Positions 13,583-16,070 of a DNA stretch of 16,070 nucleotides are shown one piece after another; position 1 is the first letter of the stretch, and every line of letters starts with the position of its first letter. The stretch spans positions 6,461 through 22,530 of the forward strand of contig MHGH01000021.1 in NCBI GenBank assembly GCA_001805465.1, in the 5' to 3' direction. Both the position numbers and the translations under genes were made by a program. Source of the DNA: Omnitrophica WOR_2 bacterium RBG_13_41_10 (lineage in GTDB: Bacteria > Omnitrophota > Gorgyraeia > Gygaellales > Profunditerraquicolaceae). The notes beneath the pieces were generated by a model that worked only from the letters and a program-made list of their open reading frames with translations, was not told where the DNA came from and searched no databases.

Positions 13583-14073
13583 TTCTTCTTAAGGCTTGTA
13601 CTATCTTCCCTTGACCACTTAAGCGTACGCACTGCCAGATGTTCACCCACAAAATAGATATTCTTTTCTAAGTCCTCCTCTACATCCTTAATCTCTATGG
13701 CTTTCTCAGGACAGCTCTGGACACATTTAGGGAATTTTTCAGTTATACCTACGCAGTAATCACATTGAGAATCTAAATAAGGAATAAAGTCCTGGAAAAT
13801 TATTCCAAAAGGGCAAGCCAGAGAACAAGATTTACAACTAGTGCAGCGCATCTTATAACGTTTGATATGCCCGTCTTGCGCACGTTCTAAGGCATTATGA
13901 TAACAAGCAGTTACACAAGGCGCTTCTTCACAATGCCGACAGATAGTGGCGAAGGTAGCGTATTCTCGAAGAGAAGTAATGCCATTATTCTGAGGATGAT
14001 AGAAATAATCACAACAAACCTTACATTCTTTACAGGTGCTACAAATTTCTAAATCAATAAATAAACGTTTCAT
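13579..14073 (-). CDS. Four-cluster [4Fe-4S] ferredoxin, HycB/HydN/CooF-like electron-transfer subunit
   Basis: A 164-residue soluble protein containing 16 cysteines in four groups that can bind four [4Fe-4S] clusters. The groups are Cys11/14/17/21 (with Cys20), Cys45/48/53/57, Cys77/80/83/87, and Cys104/107/117/121. This spacing is that of the HycB/DMSO-reductase-B family; no twin-arginine signal, so it stays in the cytoplasm. Its place between the diaphorase-like genes and the hydrogenase core suggests that it relays electrons between them. CooF (CO dehydrogenase) and HycB (formate dehydrogenase) have the same relay role in related complexes, but no CO dehydrogenase or formate dehydrogenase is in the window. 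It follows the gamma-like gene by 4 bp. Confidence 0.92.
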   Translation of the reverse strand: MKRLFIDLEICSTCKECKVCCDYFYHPQNNGITSLREYATFATICRHCEEAPCVTACYHNALERAQDGHIKRYKMRCTSCKSCSLACPFGIIFQDFIPYLDSQCDYCVGITEKFPKCVQSCPEKAIEIKDVEEDLEKNIYFVGEHLAVRTLKWSREDSTSLKKK

Positions 14074-14077
14074 TTAA

Positions 14078-14893
14078 TTATTCCCAGATATCTGGTATAT
14101 CTTTTAGTATATCATAGGTAAACACCGGGCCGTCACGACAGACATAATAGCTTCCAATACGACAATGCCCGCATTTACCTAAGCCACAGGACATATTTTT
14201 TTCCATAGACAGATATATATCTTTAGGGCTAAAACCTAAATCTAAAAGCTTAAGCGTCACAAACTTCATCATTATGGGCGGACCGCAGACTACTGAGATT
14301 GCCTTCTTTAAATCTACAGGTAAATCCTTTAATATTGTAGTAACTAGCCCCACATTTCCCTTCCAGCTGGAATCGCCCACGTCAACTGTAGTAAACACAT
14401 CCACTTTTTTCTTTCTTGACCACCGGGGAATTAACTCTTTGTAGAGGAGGTCTTCTGGCGTACGTGCCCCATAACGTAATACTACCTTATTATATTTATC
14501 TATTCTAGCAAAAAGAGCAAGTATAAGAGAACGTAGTGGCGCTAATCCTACGCCTCCTCCCACAATTAAAACATCCTTACCTTCAAATTGCTCTAAAGGA
14601 TAACCTTTACCATAAGGCCCGCGAATCCCTAAGGAGGTATTTTTAGGAATATTGTGCAATAGAGAAGTAACTCTACCTGCATTCATCATAGTGACATCTA
14701 ATTTTTCTTTTACATTAGGGTCAGAGGAAGGGGTAAAAGGCGCTTCGCCAATTCCGGGCAGGGTTAATTCAACAAATTGTCCGGTCTTAAACTCAAAAGA
14801 CTCACTTGTTTTTAAAACAAAGGTTTTAATCGTAGGGGTCTCCACAATTATATCTTCTATTGTTGCTTCAATGGGTTTATAGATATTCTTCAT
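14078..14893 (-). CDS. FAD/NAD(P)-binding oxidoreductase, sulfhydrogenase gamma (HydG/AsrB)-like
   Basis: A 271-residue protein of the ferredoxin-NADP reductase superfamily. Residues about 1-100 form the FAD-binding barrel (GQFVELTLPGIGEAPFTPSS, 38-57; GPYGKGYPL, 92-100). Residues 107-115 (DVLIVGGGV), followed by GLAPLRSL, begin the NAD(P)-binding domain. VCGPPIMM (202-209) is the family's nucleotide-domain end motif. The C-terminal cysteines Cys236, Cys241, Cys244 and Cys252 (CGLGKCGHCRIG...C) bind a [2Fe-2S] cluster. It should exchange hydride with NADH or NADPH and hand electrons to the Fe-S partner encoded upstream. It overlaps that partner by 4 bp. Whether NADH or NADPH is used cannot be told from sequence alone. 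Confidence 0.92.
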   Translation of the reverse strand: MKNIYKPIEATIEDIIVETPTIKTFVLKTSESFEFKTGQFVELTLPGIGEAPFTPSSDPNVKEKLDVTMMNAGRVTSLLHNIPKNTSLGIRGPYGKGYPLEQFEGKDVLIVGGGVGLAPLRSLILALFARIDKYNKVVLRYGARTPEDLLYKELIPRWSRKKKVDVFTTVDVGDSSWKGNVGLVTTILKDLPVDLKKAISVVCGPPIMMKFVTLKLLDLGFSPKDIYLSMEKNMSCGLGKCGHCRIGSYYVCRDGPVFTYDILKDIPDIWE

Positions 14894-15948
14894 GCTTTAA
14901 CCGTAACCTTTTTAGCTAAATCCTTAAGCACTTCTCGAATATCAATCTTCCCTGGGCAAACCTCAATACACCGGCCGCAACCACAACAGGCAGGCATACC
15001 TAAATTATCCACAAAAAAATCAAATTTTTTCATAAATCTATTGCGTAACCGCTGCGTCCTTGTTTTTAAAGGGTTGGCACCACCGGCGACCCGGGCATAA
15101 TTTGCATACAGGCAAGAATCCCAAACTTTTAGTTTCAAATTTATTTGGTCTTCTTTTTTATCGGCTAACAAAAAGCAGTGGCAGGTATCACAGATTAAAT
15201 TACATCCACCGCATTCTACACAAGTAAGCATAAAATTATGCCAAGTATCCAAATTATAACCTTCTCTTACTAATTTTTGGACAGCGTCTTTTAAGACTAG
15301 CCCTTGAGGTAACAGGTGTTTTTTAAGCCGTTCAATGAGATTATCTCTCTTTGTTTTACGCGCAGAAATCTGTATCTCTTTTGCCTGAACAAAATATTCT
15401 TTACCTAGCTGGATGAGCTCCTCGCCTTTAATTGAACCGACTTCCGCAAGATAGCCTTCATTTAAAGGTGAAAGATTAAGATCAAAGCCTAAAAGGGGAT
15501 GTGGCAAGATATCCCAGGCAAGACAGTGACAGACCTCTTTAAAATCAGTGCAGTCACCAGAAATAAAAATCGTATTTTCTCTTCTTAAGCGATACAAGGA
15601 ATCAACCCCAACACCTTCCAGGAATACAAAATCCTGGATTTTGTGTCCAGCGATATCACAGCTTTTCACTCCGAAGATAATGGTTTTTTCTAAAATATCA
15701 GTTATATTTTTTTCAGCACTAAAATACTCTGTTACTTTTTCATAAGGATAGGTAAAGAAGGACTTGAGTGGTTCAACTGCGCGGTAGGTGTTAAATAGGA
15801 GGGGCTCGGTATCAACGGACTTTTTATAAAAATAATCTATTTCTCCTGCCGCTGGATCTTTAATATATGGCGAAAATACATTATGATTTTTCTTAAGCTT
15901 ACTTACAAAATCATCTAACTTAGTAGTCTCAATATAATATATATTCAT
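14890..15948 (-). CDS. Fe-S electron-transfer subunit, sulfhydrogenase beta (HydB/AsrA)-like
   Basis: A 352-residue soluble protein. The N-terminal half (about 1-200) is the domain common to HydB and AsrA, with FGVKSCDIAGHKIQDFVFL (residues 92-110). Two [4Fe-4S] motifs follow in the C-terminal half: Cys243/246/249 with Cys253 (plus nearby Cys256 and Cys258), and CCGCGRCIEVCPGKI (Cys321/322, 324, 327, 331). It is the usual partner of the HydG/AsrB-like flavoprotein, forming an NAD(P)H diaphorase module. It opens the operon, with the ATG at 15948 about 85 nt downstream of the predicted transcription start; no strong Shine-Dalgarno is visible before it. An alternative role in sulfur or sulfite reduction (AsrAB) is less likely, as no AsrC or sulfhydrogenase alpha/delta genes accompany it. 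Confidence 0.9.
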   Translation of the reverse strand: MNIYYIETTKLDDFVSKLKKNHNVFSPYIKDPAAGEIDYFYKKSVDTEPLLFNTYRAVEPLKSFFTYPYEKVTEYFSAEKNITDILEKTIIFGVKSCDIAGHKIQDFVFLEGVGVDSLYRLRRENTIFISGDCTDFKEVCHCLAWDILPHPLLGFDLNLSPLNEGYLAEVGSIKGEELIQLGKEYFVQAKEIQISARKTKRDNLIERLKKHLLPQGLVLKDAVQKLVREGYNLDTWHNFMLTCVECGGCNLICDTCHCFLLADKKEDQINLKLKVWDSCLYANYARVAGGANPLKTRTQRLRNRFMKKFDFFVDNLGMPACCGCGRCIEVCPGKIDIREVLKDLAKKVTVKA

Positions 15949-15985
15949 CTTTTGTTATTTAAGGGAGGGCGAGGTTGAGTTTTGA

Positions 15986-16015
15986 TTTATTTTGTGAAAA
16001 TTATCACAAAATAAA
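15986..16015. promoter_or_regulatory. Operator palindrome, Rex-type (or CRP/FNR-type), before the hydrogenase operon
   Basis: A perfect 12-bp inverted repeat (TTTATTTTGTGA / TCACAAAATAAA) with a 6-bp centre. The core TTGTGA-N6-TCACAA (15992-16009) fits the Rex consensus TTGTGAA-N4-TTCACAA with one mismatch, and also fits the CRP half-sites TGTGA-N6-TCACA. It lies just downstream of the predicted transcription start, a repressor position. Rex senses NADH/NAD+, and the operon encodes an NAD(P)-linked hydrogenase, so Rex is the preferred reading. Confidence 0.7.
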
Positions 16016-16041
16016 CCCAAAAAAATAAAAAGAGATAATTT

Positions 16042-16070
16042 AAATTACTATATTTAATTATCGTTGTCAA
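16042..16070 (-). promoter_or_regulatory. Promoter of the hydrogenase operon
   Basis: A consensus -35 TTGACA (16070-16065) is followed after 17 nt by TAATTT (16047-16042), a moderate -10. Transcription would begin at about 16035, upstream of the palindrome 15986-16015 and about 85 nt before the first start codon. The -35 sits at the very edge of the window, so upstream elements cannot be seen. Confidence 0.6.

Noticed and set aside
14078..15948. Anaerobic sulfite reductase AsrAB
   Set aside because: The proteins resemble AsrA/AsrB, but there is no AsrC sirohaem subunit; the tight coupling to hydrogenase genes favours a diaphorase role.

Overview
The window is a single-polarity stretch: every gene I can support lies on the minus strand, so the layout is read from right to left. 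Base composition is AT-leaning. The gene set (membrane [NiFe] hydrogenase, ferredoxin-type proteins, no oxygen-dependent enzymes) points to a strictly or facultatively anaerobic, fermentative or H2-cycling bacterium. Lineage cannot be fixed from the sequence. The overall look (heptanucleotide repeats inside genes, group 4 hydrogenase, lipoprotein, GH1 enzyme) is compatible with an uncultivated phylum such as Omnitrophota or Elusimicrobiota, but that is only an impression.

Region 1 (16070 to 3172, transcribed leftward) is one long, tightly overlapping operon for a membrane-bound group 4 [NiFe] hydrogenase. A TTGACA-type promoter and a 12-bp-arm palindrome of Rex/CRP type sit at its head. The order is: two subunits resembling the beta and gamma diaphorase subunits of cytoplasmic sulfhydrogenase (Fe-S protein, and FAD/NAD(P)/[2Fe-2S] protein); a four-cluster ferredoxin; the complex-I-like core (NuoH-, NuoB-, NuoC- and NuoD-like, the last being the Ni-Fe large subunit); a PhoU-like protein; a NuoL/MrpA-N-like subunit; a complete Mrp antiporter series in Mrp order (MrpA C-terminal part, B, C, D, E, F, G); a NuoI-like two-cluster ferredoxin with an additional cysteine-rich tail; and the hydrogenase maturation protease. 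The inferred electron path is NAD(P)H - flavin - Fe-S relay - hydrogenase small subunit - Ni-Fe site, coupled to H+/Na+ movement through the antiporter-like arm. Its direction (H2 production driven by the ion gradient, or H2 oxidation conserving energy) cannot be read from sequence.

Region 2 (3160 to 1452) holds an MFS exporter of the EntS type, 11 bp after the protease, then a separately promoted lipoprotein with a peptidoglycan-binding domain.

Region 3 (1433 to 1) starts with a well-formed sigma-70-type promoter. It fires directly into a cyclic-di-GMP-I (GEMM-I) riboswitch, followed by an intrinsic terminator and then a family 1 glycoside hydrolase gene that runs off the left edge.

The less ordinary elements are the NAD(P)-diaphorase/hydrogenase/Mrp combination, the c-di-GMP riboswitch ahead of a glycosidase, three tandem heptamer insertions in frame within the NuoL-like gene, a 71-bp palindromic three-way-junction element between two Mrp genes, and loss of the usual antiporter glutamate in the NuoL-like subunit.
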